Part shown: piece after piece, positions 8,150 through 18,640 of the stretch | How the letters are laid out: each line of letters opens with the position of its first letter | Position numbering within the stretch: position 1 is the first letter of the stretch | From: CAVVNN01 sp963838035 | GTDB taxonomy: Bacteria > Actinomycetota > Thermoleophilia > Solirubrobacterales > 70-9 | Direction: 5' to 3' | Length of the DNA stretch: 64,000 bases | Assembly: GCA_963838035.1 (NCBI GenBank) | Contig: CAWIPM010000005.1 | Location: 62,001-126,000 of the forward strand | Program-made: the position numbers and the translations under genes | The notes under the pieces: generated by a model | The model's database searches: none | Told to the model about the DNA's origin: nothing | What the model saw: the letters and a program-made list of their open reading frames with translations, nothing else

Positions 8150-8980
8150 CTAATCCTCGCCGATCGGCTCGAGCCTGCGCTCGCGACGCTCGAAGACGCA
8201 GATCTCATCGACCCCGAGCCCGTCGAGAAACTCGATCGCCCGGTCGTAGCCGAAGCCGACCTGCTCGGGGAGGTGGGCGTCGGAGGAGAGCGCGAAGACC
8301 GCCCCGGCCTCGACACACATCTCGGCAAAGCCCCGAGCAGGGTAGATCTCGCCGACCGGCTTGCGCAGTCCCGCGGTCGAGACCTCCACCGCGATGCCGC
8401 TCTCCGCGATCGCCTCGACCGCGGGCTCGTAGAAGAAGCGGAGGTCGCGCTCGGGCAGGGGCCGGGCGCCCCCCCAGACCTTGACCAGGTCGGGATGGGC
8501 GAGGATGTCGAAGAGACCGGCTCGCGCGCACTCGGCCAGCGCCGTGAAATAGCGGCGCCAGACCGCATCGGGGTCGCCACGCCCATCCCAGACGTCCCAT
8601 CCCTCATGGTCGACGGCGCGGTCGCCGACGAAGTGGACCGAGCCGACGACGTAGTCGAAGTCGCGCGCCTCCAGCAGCGCCGCGGTGCGGTCCTCCGCCC
8701 CGGGAACGAAGTCGCACTCGACGCCCAGCTTCAGCGGCGTGGCGCGGACGAACTCGCAGTAGGCATCGATGTCGTCGCGGGCCTGCTCCTCCCAGAACGG
8801 GTGGCGCCAGAGGCCAAGCGCCTGGGAGAAGCGGTAGACGTGCTCGGAGACGCCCATCTCCGCCACCCCGGCCGCGGCGGCGGCGGCGAGGTAGCGGTCG
8901 ACGTTGGCGGCTGTGAAATAGCGCTCGGCAGGGGTGTCTACCTCATCGGGGCGCAGGTGCAGGTGGTAGTCGGTCAGCAC
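8150..8980 (-). CDS. PHP-domain phosphatase, histidinol-phosphatase (HisK) type
   Basis: A 276-residue PHP-superfamily metal-dependent phosphoesterase. The N-terminal HxH metal motif is DYHLHLRPDE. Further ligands are in MGVSEHVYRF, the Glu of VECDFVPG, GSVHFVGD, ILAHPDL and the terminal SSDAHLPEQVG. Length and spacing match HisK-type histidinol phosphatases. No other histidine gene is nearby, so a different phosphate ester remains possible. It starts at GTG (8980), is divergent from the DUF389 gene with a 43-bp shared promoter region, and leads the ispF-cysS-rlmB unit. Confidence 0.82.
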   Translation of the reverse strand: MLTDYHLHLRPDEVDTPAERYFTAANVDRYLAAAAAAGVAEMGVSEHVYRFSQALGLWRHPFWEEQARDDIDAYCEFVRATPLKLGVECDFVPGAEDRTAALLEARDFDYVVGSVHFVGDRAVDHEGWDVWDGRGDPDAVWRRYFTALAECARAGLFDILAHPDLVKVWGGARPLPERDLRFFYEPAVEAIAESGIAVEVSTAGLRKPVGEIYPARGFAEMCVEAGAVFALSSDAHLPEQVGFGYDRAIEFLDGLGVDEICVFERRERRLEPIGED

Positions 8981-9023
8981 TGCGCGAGCCTAAGGGACTC
9001 CGCGCGCGGATACGCTGCCGTCG

Positions 9024-10019
9024 ATGGTCCATCTGCGGATCGTGGTCCCGCCGGACCGCACGAAGAAAGTCCTCGGCCTGCTGGAGGCCGCTCCGTCGGT
9101 CGCCAACCTGGCCCTCCTGAGCGGGGCGGCGCGACGGCCGGCCGGCGACCTTGTCCTCTGCGACGTCGCCCGCGAGGAAGCCAGCGTGATCATCGACGAC
9201 CTGAAGGAGCTGGACGTTCCGCGCGACGGCTCGATCGCACTCGAGCAGATCGACTCGCAGCTCTCCGACGCTGCGACGCGAGCCGAGCGGGCGGCCCGCG
9301 GCAGCCCCTCCGACGCGGTCGTCTGGGAGGAGGTCGAGGCGCGCACCTCGGAGAGCATCGAGCTGGGCGGCAACTTCCTCGCCTTCATGATCCTCGCCTG
9401 CCTGATCGCCTCGGTCGGCATCTTCACCGGCTCGCCGATCCTGATCGTGGGCGCGATGGTCGTCGGGCCCGAGTTCGGCCCGATCGCCGGCGTCTGCGTG
9501 GCGATCGTGGAGCGCCGGCTGAGTGTCGCCTGGCGCTCACTCTTCGCCCTCGCGGTCGGCTTCCCGGCGGGGATCACGGCGGCATTTCTCTTCACCCTGA
9601 TCGCCAAGGCAACCGGCCTCGTCGCTTCCGACTTCACCAACGCGGGCCACCCACTGACCCAGTTCATCTCCCACCCGAACACGCTTTCCTTCATCGTCGC
9701 CTGCTTCGCGGGTGCCGCGGGAGTCCTCTCACTGACTTCGTCCAAGTCGGGGGCGCTCGTCGGAGTGCTGATCTCGGTCACCACGATCCCCGCCGCCGCC
9801 AACATCGGCGTCGCCGCCGCGGGGGCCGACTGGTCGCAGTGGCGGGGCGCGATGGCGCAGCTCGCAATCAACCTGACCGCGATCGTGATCGCCGGCGTCG
9901 GCACCCTCTCGGTTCAGCGCAGGCTCTACGTTCGCCGGCGCGACCGGCACCACAGCGATGGCGCTCGGGCGGCCGCCGGGCTGCCCGCCAGGCCGCGAAG
10001 GGCTCCGTCGAGCCGATGA
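9024..10019 (+). CDS. DUF389 family membrane protein
   Basis: A 331-residue protein with an N-terminal soluble domain (about residues 1-105, starting MVHLRIVVPPDR) and about six hydrophobic segments between residues 115 and 300, including FLAFMILACLIASVGIFTG and PILIVGAMVVGPEFGPIAGV, the signature region of DUF389. The biochemical function of the family is unknown. A basic C-terminal tail follows. Its TGA overlaps the ATG of a 48-residue membrane protein, so both are probably made together. It is convergent with ispD and interrupts the otherwise minus-strand block. Confidence 0.85.
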   Translation: MVHLRIVVPPDRTKKVLGLLEAAPSVANLALLSGAARRPAGDLVLCDVAREEASVIIDDLKELDVPRDGSIALEQIDSQLSDAATRAERAARGSPSDAVVWEEVEARTSESIELGGNFLAFMILACLIASVGIFTGSPILIVGAMVVGPEFGPIAGVCVAIVERRLSVAWRSLFALAVGFPAGITAAFLFTLIAKATGLVASDFTNAGHPLTQFISHPNTLSFIVACFAGAAGVLSLTSSKSGALVGVLISVTTIPAAANIGVAAAGADWSQWRGAMAQLAINLTAIVIAGVGTLSVQRRLYVRRRDRHHSDGARAAAGLPARPRRAPSSR

Positions 10020-10162
10020 GCCGCCAGCTCGCGATCCTGTTGGCCGCCTTCGCGGGGGGAGCCGCCGTCGCTGGGATCCTGGGCGCGGCCAGCCTCGGCG
10101 TGGCCTTCGGCGTCGGCCAGGTCTGCTTCGCGGCCACGCTGGTCTGGATCCTGTTGCGCTAG
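10016..10162 (+). CDS. Small membrane protein coupled to DUF389 gene
   Basis: A 48-residue peptide (MSRQLAILLAAFAGG...VWILLR) with two hydrophobic stretches separated by a Gly/Ala turn, so it may form a hairpin in the membrane. Its ATG at 10016 overlaps the DUF389 stop (ATGA), a translational coupling signature. I do not recognise a family. It is convergent with ispD (14-nt gap). Confidence 0.65.
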   Translation: MSRQLAILLAAFAGGAAVAGILGAASLGVAFGVGQVCFAATLVWILLR

Positions 10163-10176
10163 CTGTCCCAGCGCCG

Positions 10177-10890
10177 TCAGGCTCGATCTGAGAGCAGCAG
10201 CTCGGCGATCCGGAGGTCCAACTGGGTCGTGACCTTGAGGTTCTGGGGCAGGGTGGCGTGGATCAGGACCCTTCCCCCCGCCTCCTCCACGAGCATCGAC
10301 TCGTCGGTTGCCGCAGCGCGGCGCTCGGGATCGGCTGCCAGCGCCGCGCGCAATGCGTCCGCGCGGAAGACCTGCGGCGTCTGCGCGGCCCAGAGCCGGC
10401 CACGATCCAGCGTCGCTTCGATCCGGTGCAACGCCTTTCCCCCCTGATCGGTGGAAAGGACGTCTGGTCCTGACGCAGCGGGGTCGATCTCAATTTGCTT
10501 GACCGTGTCCGTGATGGGCGCGGCGGCGATCACGCCATCCGCCTCCCGATCGGAGACCAGGGTCGCGACCAGGGATTCGACCAGCTCCGGGGTGAGCAGC
10601 GGACGTGCCGCGTCGTGGACGGCGACCAGCTCGGTCCCGACCGCCTCCAGCGCGTTGGCGACGGACTCGGCGCGGGTTGCGCCGCCGGCGACGACACCGA
10701 GATCGTGCCCGCCGAGGTCGTGGACGTGGCCAGGCGGACAGGCGACCACGATCGAGCGCACCGAGGCGGCAGCGCGAAAGGCCGCGATCGACCACTCGAC
10801 CATCGGCCTCCCGGCAACCTCGACGAAGGCCTTCGGGCCGCCGGCGCCGAGCCTCTCGCCCGAGCCGGCGGCCGCGATGACCGCGGTGAC
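10177..10890 (-). CDS. ispD: 2-C-methyl-D-erythritol 4-phosphate cytidylyltransferase; start codon unresolved
   Basis: The enzyme transfers CMP from CTP to MEP in the MEP pathway. The N-terminal nucleotide-binding motif TAVIAAAGSGERLG, the VHDAARPL segment, APITDTVK and TPQVF are diagnostic; about 238 residues. The conserved N-terminus begins at GTC (10890). No ATG, GTG or TTG occurs in frame between the ATG at 11040, deep inside carD, and the internal ATG at 10803, which would delete the active-site loop. carD ends at 10901, so initiation at a non-canonical codon close to the carD stop, or a sequence error, is likely. Order carD-ispD resembles other bacteria. Confidence 0.88.
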   Translation of the reverse strand, partial: VTAVIAAAGSGERLGAGGPKAFVEVAGRPMVEWSIAAFRAAASVRSIVVACPPGHVHDLGGHDLGVVAGGATRAESVANALEAVGTELVAVHDAARPLLTPELVESLVATLVSDREADGVIAAAPITDTVKQIEIDPAASGPDVLSTDQGGKALHRIEATLDRGRLWAAQTPQVFRADALRAALAADPERRAAATDESMLVEEAGGRVLIHATLPQNLKVTTQLDLRIAELLLSDRA

Positions 10891-10900
10891 CGCTGCCGCG

Positions 10901-11440
10901 TTAGACGGTCGCGGTGGCGGCGAAGCGCTCCTCCAGCAACCCGTCCAGGTACTCCTCCGCGCCCTCCTCGTCCTTGTCGAGCGCGTACATGAACTCCGAG
11001 GCGAGGATCTTCTTCGCCCTCGTGTACATCTGCTTCTCACCGGTTGAAAGGCCCTTCTGCATCTCGCGGATTGCGAGGTTGCGGACGACCTCGGCCAGCT
11101 CGAACACGTCGCCGGTCTTGATCTTCTCGCGGTTGTACTTGAAGCGCCGGTTCCAGTTCTTCGGCATATCCGACACGTCGTCGGTGAGAACGGCGGTGAC
11201 CTTCCTGATTTCCACCTCGTCGATCACTCGCCGCAGCCCCGCCTTGCCGGCGTTTTCGCAGGGGACCATCACGGTGAGGTCGTTGTGGAGGATCTTGATC
11301 GTCAGGTACTCACGCTCGGCCCCCATCAGCTCGCGGGCCTCTTTCTTCATCACGAGACCAGCCCCATGATGCGGATAGACGACCTTGTCCCCCTCCTCGA
11401 AGTCGCAGACGTAAACGTCCTCTTCGAAGGCTGCCTCCAT
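10901..11440 (-). CDS. carD: CarD family transcriptional regulator
   Basis: A 179-residue RNA-polymerase-binding factor. The N-terminal Tudor-like RNAP-interaction domain is seen at residues 15-70 (EGDKVVYPHHGAGLV, then YLTIKILHNDLTVMVP), followed by the helical DNA-binding domain (around residues 90-165, MPKNWNRRFKYNREKIKTGD and a basic helix LSTGEKQMYTRAKK). In mycobacteria CarD stabilises the RNAP open complex and is essential. It is located between disA and ispD; the disA-carD gap is 59 nt. The acidic extension after residue 155 is typical. Confidence 0.94.
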   Translation of the reverse strand: MEAAFEEDVYVCDFEEGDKVVYPHHGAGLVMKKEARELMGAEREYLTIKILHNDLTVMVPCENAGKAGLRRVIDEVEIRKVTAVLTDDVSDMPKNWNRRFKYNREKIKTGDVFELAEVVRNLAIREMQKGLSTGEKQMYTRAKKILASEFMYALDKDEEGAEEYLDGLLEERFAATATV

Positions 11441-11499
11441 AGCCTCATCTAGCTCGGAAATCGGTTGCTCCTTTCGGTTCGCGACGGCGCCAATCGCCG

Positions 11500-12612
11500 T
11501 CAGCTCTGCAGGTACCGGTCGACAAGGTCGACCTCCTGAAGCCTCCGCAGACCCTCGCGGATGTCCTTGGCCCTGGTCGGGCCCACCCCGTCGACGGCCT
11601 CGAGATCGGCGTCGGAGGCCGCCAGGACCTCCTCCAAGCCACCGAACTCGTGGATGATCTTCTGGACTACAAGCTTTGGGATGCGGGGGATGCGGCCGAG
11701 GACCCGGTAGCCGCGCGAGGCGACCGGGAAGTCCAGGGTGTTCATCTTGCGGTCGTAGCCGAGCAGCTCGGCCAGCCGCCCGAAGTCGAGCACGTCCTGG
11801 TGGGGCATCCGCGCCAGCGATTGCAGCACGGCGGCGAGGTTCTGCTCGGAGTCCTCGACCGAGTAGTCGCGGATAAGCGCCGTCTTGTCGGCGGCAACCC
11901 CCACCATCGTCTCCTCCAGCTGCATCTCGATCAGGCGGCCCTCGGTGCCGAGCTCGACGATGTAGCGCTCGACCTCGACAGCCATCCGGGTGACGAGCTC
12001 GGCCCGTTGCAGCACGGCGAGCACGTCGTACAGAACGCCGACGCCCTCGAACTCCAGCACCATCAGGCGCGCGGAGACCTGGTCGAGCCGATCGCGGTAC
12101 TTGTCCAGCGTTGCCAGCCCCTGGTTCGCTTTGGCGAGGACCGCGGGAATGTCCTGGAGGATGTACTTGGTCCCCTGGACGTAGAGGGAGACGACGTCTC
12201 GGCGCTGGGAGATCGCGACCACGAGCGCCTCTGTCTGTTTGGAGACACGCTCGGCTGTGCGGTGACGGGTGCCGGTCTCCGAGGAGAGGATCGTCGGGTC
12301 CGGCATCAGCTGCACATTGGCCCAGGCGATGTTCGTCGCCTCGGCGTTGAGGACAATCGCCCCGTCCATCTTCGCCACCTGGTAGAGCATCGCCGGCGTG
12401 TAGTCGATGTCCAGCTTGATCCCGCCGGAGAGCAGGTGGGAGAGGTCGCCGAGGTCGCCGACGACGATCAGGCCGCCGGTGCGGGAGTGAACGATGTTGT
12501 CGAGGCCCTCGCGCAGGGCACCGCCGGGCGCAACCATGTCGAGAGCCCTGAGTAGCCGGGGATCCTGTCGTTCTGAAAGCTCGTGAAGCTCATCCCCTGG
12601 CAAAGCTGGCAT
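11500..12612 (-). CDS. disA: DNA integrity scanning diadenylate cyclase DisA
   Basis: A 370-residue protein that makes c-di-AMP from two ATP while scanning DNA for branched structures. The DAC domain shows the DGA motif (residues 83-85, KMDGAIVLN) and the RHR motif (residues 116-118, GTRHRTAERVS). A helical spine follows, and a C-terminal helix-hairpin-helix DNA-binding domain has AVDGVGPTRAKDIREGL. It is the only c-di-AMP synthase in the window. It sits between an aldo/keto reductase and carD, in the position it holds beside clpC-radA in Bacillus, but radA is missing here. Confidence 0.97.
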   Translation of the reverse strand: MPALPGDELHELSERQDPRLLRALDMVAPGGALREGLDNIVHSRTGGLIVVGDLGDLSHLLSGGIKLDIDYTPAMLYQVAKMDGAIVLNAEATNIAWANVQLMPDPTILSSETGTRHRTAERVSKQTEALVVAISQRRDVVSLYVQGTKYILQDIPAVLAKANQGLATLDKYRDRLDQVSARLMVLEFEGVGVLYDVLAVLQRAELVTRMAVEVERYIVELGTEGRLIEMQLEETMVGVAADKTALIRDYSVEDSEQNLAAVLQSLARMPHQDVLDFGRLAELLGYDRKMNTLDFPVASRGYRVLGRIPRIPKLVVQKIIHEFGGLEEVLAASDADLEAVDGVGPTRAKDIREGLRRLQEVDLVDRYLQS

Positions 12613-12695
12613 CGCTTCTAGGATGCCAAAAAGCGCTCTGGAATGAGGTCCGGTGATATCCGTGTGGAAAGGTCGGGATGGCCTTTGTCAAGGAC

Positions 12696-13832
12696 TCAGC
12701 CCGCTGAGGCGGCGAGGTCGCGCTCGGGGTCGATGCCCCAGCGATCTCCGACCGCGGCCAGCTCGTCGGTCAGCGGCCAGCGATCTGGGCGCTCCTCGCC
12801 GTCATGTGCGGGGCTGGCGCCCTTCAGCGCCATGCAGCCGGTGTTGTCGCCGACCGCGCGGATCGCGGCGACGTCCTCGCCGGTGAGACGCTGCTCGGTC
12901 GGCAGCGCTCCCAGTTCCACCCTCTTGGCCTCGATCGGGCAAGCCTGCTCGCCGGTCTCCTGAATCAAGGTGGGAACGACGCACTCGACCGCTTGGTGGG
13001 CGAGGTTCCACTGGCAGGCGAGCTGGATCGGGGTCAGCCTGACTCGTTCCGCGATCGGCAGAACCCGCTCCAGCTTCTCGAGCCCGGCCTCGACCCAGCC
13101 GTCGGGGCGGAAGGCGCGGTGGTCGCCCTTGGCCAGCTCCATACCGGGACGCAGATCGCCCCAGAAGAGGCCGCCGAAGTCGACCACCCGTGTGATCACG
13201 CTCACGTCGTGGCGGGCGGCCGCGTCGAGGCAGAGCTCACCGGGCCAGGGCTCGAACGGGTTGAGAATGATCATCGCCCAGTCGATCCGATCACCGAAGC
13301 GCTCCAGGCAGGAGATCAGGTCGAGGGTGAAGCCGTTCGCAGGGCCGGGGGCAACACCGATCTGCGCGGCCAGCCCCGCCTCGCGCAGCGCCGCCATCCC
13401 GTCCCAGACCGCCTCGCTGGAGTAGCCGATGCGGTCGGGGTTGTGGAGCAGCAGGAGGTCGAAGCTGGAGGCTGCGACCCGCTCGAGGCTGCGCTCGACG
13501 GCCATCCGCAGATATGAGGCGTACTCGCCGGGCCCGCGCAGCCCCGGGTCGGTGAAGCGTGGGAAGCCGCGGGGCCCGTCGCGCTCGCCCTGGTAGAAGT
13601 CGTGGCCGACGGCGCCGACCAGGCTGTAGTCCTCGCGCGGCACGCCGGCCAACGCGGCGCCGAGGACCCGGTCGGCATCTCCCTGGCCGTAGGTGTCGGC
13701 GGTCAGGAAGGTGTCGACCCCGTCGCCGGGGCGCAGCAACGTCGCCAGCCGCTCCTCCTCGATCGCCTCGCCGAAGCGCAGGAACCTCCCCCCGCTCCAG
13801 GTCCCGATCGCGCTGCGGCCCGGCTCACGCAC
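12696..13832 (-). CDS. Aldo/keto reductase family protein
   Basis: A 378-residue TIM-barrel oxidoreductase. The family signature region TADTYGQGDADRVLGAALAG carries the catalytic Asp/Tyr positions, FDLLLLHNPDR lies mid-barrel, and QLACQWNLAHQAVECVVPTL precedes the NADPH-site region. The C-terminal extension (about 60 residues) is longer than usual. Substrate unknown. GTG start at 13832, 15 nt after the clpC stop. Its AGGAG ribosome site lies inside a hairpin that spans the clpC stop, suggesting coupling to clpC translation. It takes the place of radA between clpC and disA. Confidence 0.82.
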   Translation of the reverse strand: MREPGRSAIGTWSGGRFLRFGEAIEEERLATLLRPGDGVDTFLTADTYGQGDADRVLGAALAGVPREDYSLVGAVGHDFYQGERDGPRGFPRFTDPGLRGPGEYASYLRMAVERSLERVAASSFDLLLLHNPDRIGYSSEAVWDGMAALREAGLAAQIGVAPGPANGFTLDLISCLERFGDRIDWAMIILNPFEPWPGELCLDAAARHDVSVITRVVDFGGLFWGDLRPGMELAKGDHRAFRPDGWVEAGLEKLERVLPIAERVRLTPIQLACQWNLAHQAVECVVPTLIQETGEQACPIEAKRVELGALPTEQRLTGEDVAAIRAVGDNTGCMALKGASPAHDGEERPDRWPLTDELAAVGDRWGIDPERDLAASAG

Positions 13833-13847
13833 TGGCCCGACTCCTGT

Positions 13848-16442
<2,595 letters not shown>

Positions 16443-16559
16443 TGGCTTCCTTACTTGATCGAACTCGGCTGGGTAGAGGAAGTTCCGGAGACGCCCTTCG
16501 ATATCGGGAGGCGCCCATGTGCCCTTTAAACGATACCGGGACCATGCAACCGGCCTTTG

Positions 16560-16594
16560 CCCCCGAAATTCCGCTCTAAGCGGCTTTTTGGGGG
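16560..16594 (-). terminator. Stem-loop between lysS and clpC
   Basis: CCCCC at 16560-16564 pairs with GGGGG at 16590-16594. The stem extends through AAA/TTT and, after a 2-nt internal loop, CCGC/GCGG around a 5-base loop. It starts 4 nt after the lysS stop. There is no T-tract, so it may be a partial terminator, attenuator or mRNA end stabiliser. Confidence 0.5.
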
Positions 16595-16598
16595 CCGA

Positions 16599-18080
16599 TC
16601 AGGAGCGCATCGCCGGGAACAGCAGAACCTCACGCAGGCTACTTGCTCCGGTCATCATCATCACCAGTCGGTCGATGCCGAGGCCGACCCCACCGGTCGG
16701 GGGCATCCCCTGCTCCAGCGCCTCGACGAACACCTCGTCGTAGGGCTGGGCCTCTTCGTCGCCGCGCTGCAGCTCGGCGGCCTGCTGCTCGAAGCGCCGG
16801 CGCTGCTCGTCGGGGTCGTTGAGCTCGCTGAACGAGTTGGCGATCTCGACGCCGCCGACGAACGCCTCCCAGCGCTCGACCATCCCCCTCTCGCTGCGGT
16901 GGGCCTTGGCGAACGGCGAGAGCTCGACCGGGTAATCGAAGACGAAGGTCGGCTGGAGGAGGTGCGGCTCGACCTCCTTGGAGAGGAGGCCGTCGACCAG
17001 CTTGCCCCAGCCCTCGGCCGGGTCGGGCTCGCTGCCCATCGCCGCTGCCAGCGTCTCGCGGGTCGGGTGCTCGGCGATGTCGACGCCGGCGCGCTCGCGG
17101 ATCGCCTCGCGCAGCGTCACCCGCCGCCACGGGGGCGCCAGATCGATCTCGACCTCGCCGCGCTTGACCCTGGTGGTGCCTAGAACCCGCTCGGCGACCT
17201 CGGCGACGAGCAGCTCGAGGTCGTGCGCAGTCTTGCGGTAGTCGGCGTAGGCCTCGTACCACTCGACCATCGTGAACTCCGGGTTGTGCTTGTGCGAGAC
17301 GCCCTCGTTGCGAAAGTCCTTGCCGAGCTCGTAGACGCGATCGATGCCGCCGACCACCAGTCGCTTCAGATAAAGCTCTGTCGCGATCCGCAGGTAGAAG
17401 TCGCGGTCGAGCGCGTTGTGGTGGGTGACGAAGGGCCGCGCCAAGGCGCCGCCGTAGAGAGGTTGCAGAACAGGCGTCTCGACCTCGAGGAAGCCGTGGT
17501 CGTCGAGCCAACGGCGCACCTCTCCGACGGTGCGGGTTCGGGTCGCGAACAGGCGTCGAGTCTCCTCGTTGGCCAGCAGGTCGAGCTCGCGCCGGCGGTA
17601 GCGGGTCTCGGTGTCCTCGAGGCCGTGGAACTTGCCCGGCGGCGGGCGCAGGCTCTTGGCGAGCAGCCGCCAACGAGTGAGGGTCAGAGTCAACTCGCCG
17701 CCACGGCGGGTGGCCATCGCGGTCCCCTCGACGCCGACGATGTCACCGAGGTCGAGGTGGACCAGCAACTCGTAGGCCTCCTTCCCGAGCAGGTCATCGC
17801 GGGCATGGAGCTGAATCTGCCCGCTGCCGTCACGGAGGTCGAGGAAGCAGGCCCTGCCGTGCCCGCGGCGGGCGACGATGCGGCCGGCGACCCGGTGCGC
17901 GGACTCCGTTTCGATCCCCGGCGCAAGCCCCTCGTGTGCGGCTCGCACCTCGGCGATGTCCTCGCGCTCGCCGAACTCGTGCGGGAACGGATCGATCCCC
18001 GCAGCTCGTATGCGACCCAGCTTCTCGCGGCGGTCTTGGAGAACGTCTGAGAGCTTTGGCTCTGCGGGCTCGCCACTCAT
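16599..18080 (-). CDS. lysS: Lysyl-tRNA synthetase, class II
   Basis: A 493-residue class II synthetase charging tRNA-Lys. The N-terminal OB-fold anticodon-binding domain covers about residues 50-150 (VAGRIVARRGHGRACFLDL). Class II motif 2 is FRNEGVSHKHNPEFTMVEWY, and motif 3 TGGVGLGIDRLVMMMTGA lies near the C-terminus, which ends in LLFPAMRS. ATG start. It is followed by clpC and preceded by greA (20-nt gap), so greA-lysS are probably cotranscribed. Confidence 0.98.
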   Translation of the reverse strand: MSGEPAEPKLSDVLQDRREKLGRIRAAGIDPFPHEFGEREDIAEVRAAHEGLAPGIETESAHRVAGRIVARRGHGRACFLDLRDGSGQIQLHARDDLLGKEAYELLVHLDLGDIVGVEGTAMATRRGGELTLTLTRWRLLAKSLRPPPGKFHGLEDTETRYRRRELDLLANEETRRLFATRTRTVGEVRRWLDDHGFLEVETPVLQPLYGGALARPFVTHHNALDRDFYLRIATELYLKRLVVGGIDRVYELGKDFRNEGVSHKHNPEFTMVEWYEAYADYRKTAHDLELLVAEVAERVLGTTRVKRGEVEIDLAPPWRRVTLREAIRERAGVDIAEHPTRETLAAAMGSEPDPAEGWGKLVDGLLSKEVEPHLLQPTFVFDYPVELSPFAKAHRSERGMVERWEAFVGGVEIANSFSELNDPDEQRRRFEQQAAELQRGDEEAQPYDEVFVEALEQGMPPTGGVGLGIDRLVMMMTGASSLREVLLFPAMRS

Positions 18081-18100
18081 CCCGGCGAGCCTACCTACCG

Positions 18101-18580
18101 TCAGGCTTTCTCGATTTTGGTGATTTTGAGCTTCTTCTTCGGGCCGCGGGGGACCTCGACCGAGACCACGTCGTTGCGCTTGCGGCCGACCAGGGCCTTG
18201 CCGATCGGCGACTCGTTGGAGAGCTTGTGCTCCAGCGGATTCGCCTCGGTAGAGCCGACGATCTGGAATTTCTGCGAGTCGCCGGTTTTCTGGTCCTTGA
18301 CGTGGACGATCGAGCCGAACGCAACCTCGTCGGTGCCGATCGCCTTCTCGTCGATGACGATGGAACGACGCAGTCGCTCCTCGAGCTGGGCGATCCGCTG
18401 CTCCAGCAGCGCCTGCTCGTTCTTGGCGTCGTCGTACTCGGCGTTCTCGGAAATGTCGCCGAACTCACGAGCCTCCTTGATCCGCGCCGCGACCTCACGG
18501 CGTTTGGTCGTCGTGAGGTACTCGATTTCCTCTTTGAGCTTCTCGAGACCTTCGGGTGTGATGACGGCCTGGCGACTCAC
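18101..18580 (-). CDS. greA: Transcription elongation factor GreA
   Basis: A 159-residue factor that rescues backtracked RNA polymerase by stimulating transcript cleavage. The N-terminal coiled coil carries the acidic tip motif FGDISENAEYDDAK (Asp and Glu at the tip), and the C-terminal FKBP-like domain has SPIGKALVGRKRNDVVSV. GTG start at 18580. It is 20 nt upstream of lysS. GreA is not part of the Bacillus dus-lysS neighbourhood, so this is a lineage-specific insertion. Confidence 0.97.
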   Translation of the reverse strand: MSRQAVITPEGLEKLKEEIEYLTTTKRREVAARIKEAREFGDISENAEYDDAKNEQALLEQRIAQLEERLRRSIVIDEKAIGTDEVAFGSIVHVKDQKTGDSQKFQIVGSTEANPLEHKLSNESPIGKALVGRKRNDVVSVEVPRGPKKKLKITKIEKA

Positions 18581-18640
18581 TTGTCCTGACCTCGCTTTGG
18601 TTGCAGGGAGCGCGGAAATATAGCGAGGCGCGCCTATTAC

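Noticed and set aside
8273..10015. Long plus-strand frame leading into the 48-residue membrane peptide
   Set aside because: Only the last 48 codons look like protein; the rest is antisense or out of frame with PHP phosphatase and DUF389.
16443..16598. CtsR, CIRCE or HAIR heat-shock operator before clpC
   Set aside because: No AGTCAAA direct repeats, TTAGCACTC-type or CTTGAGT-type dyads are seen; only the stem-loop after lysS.
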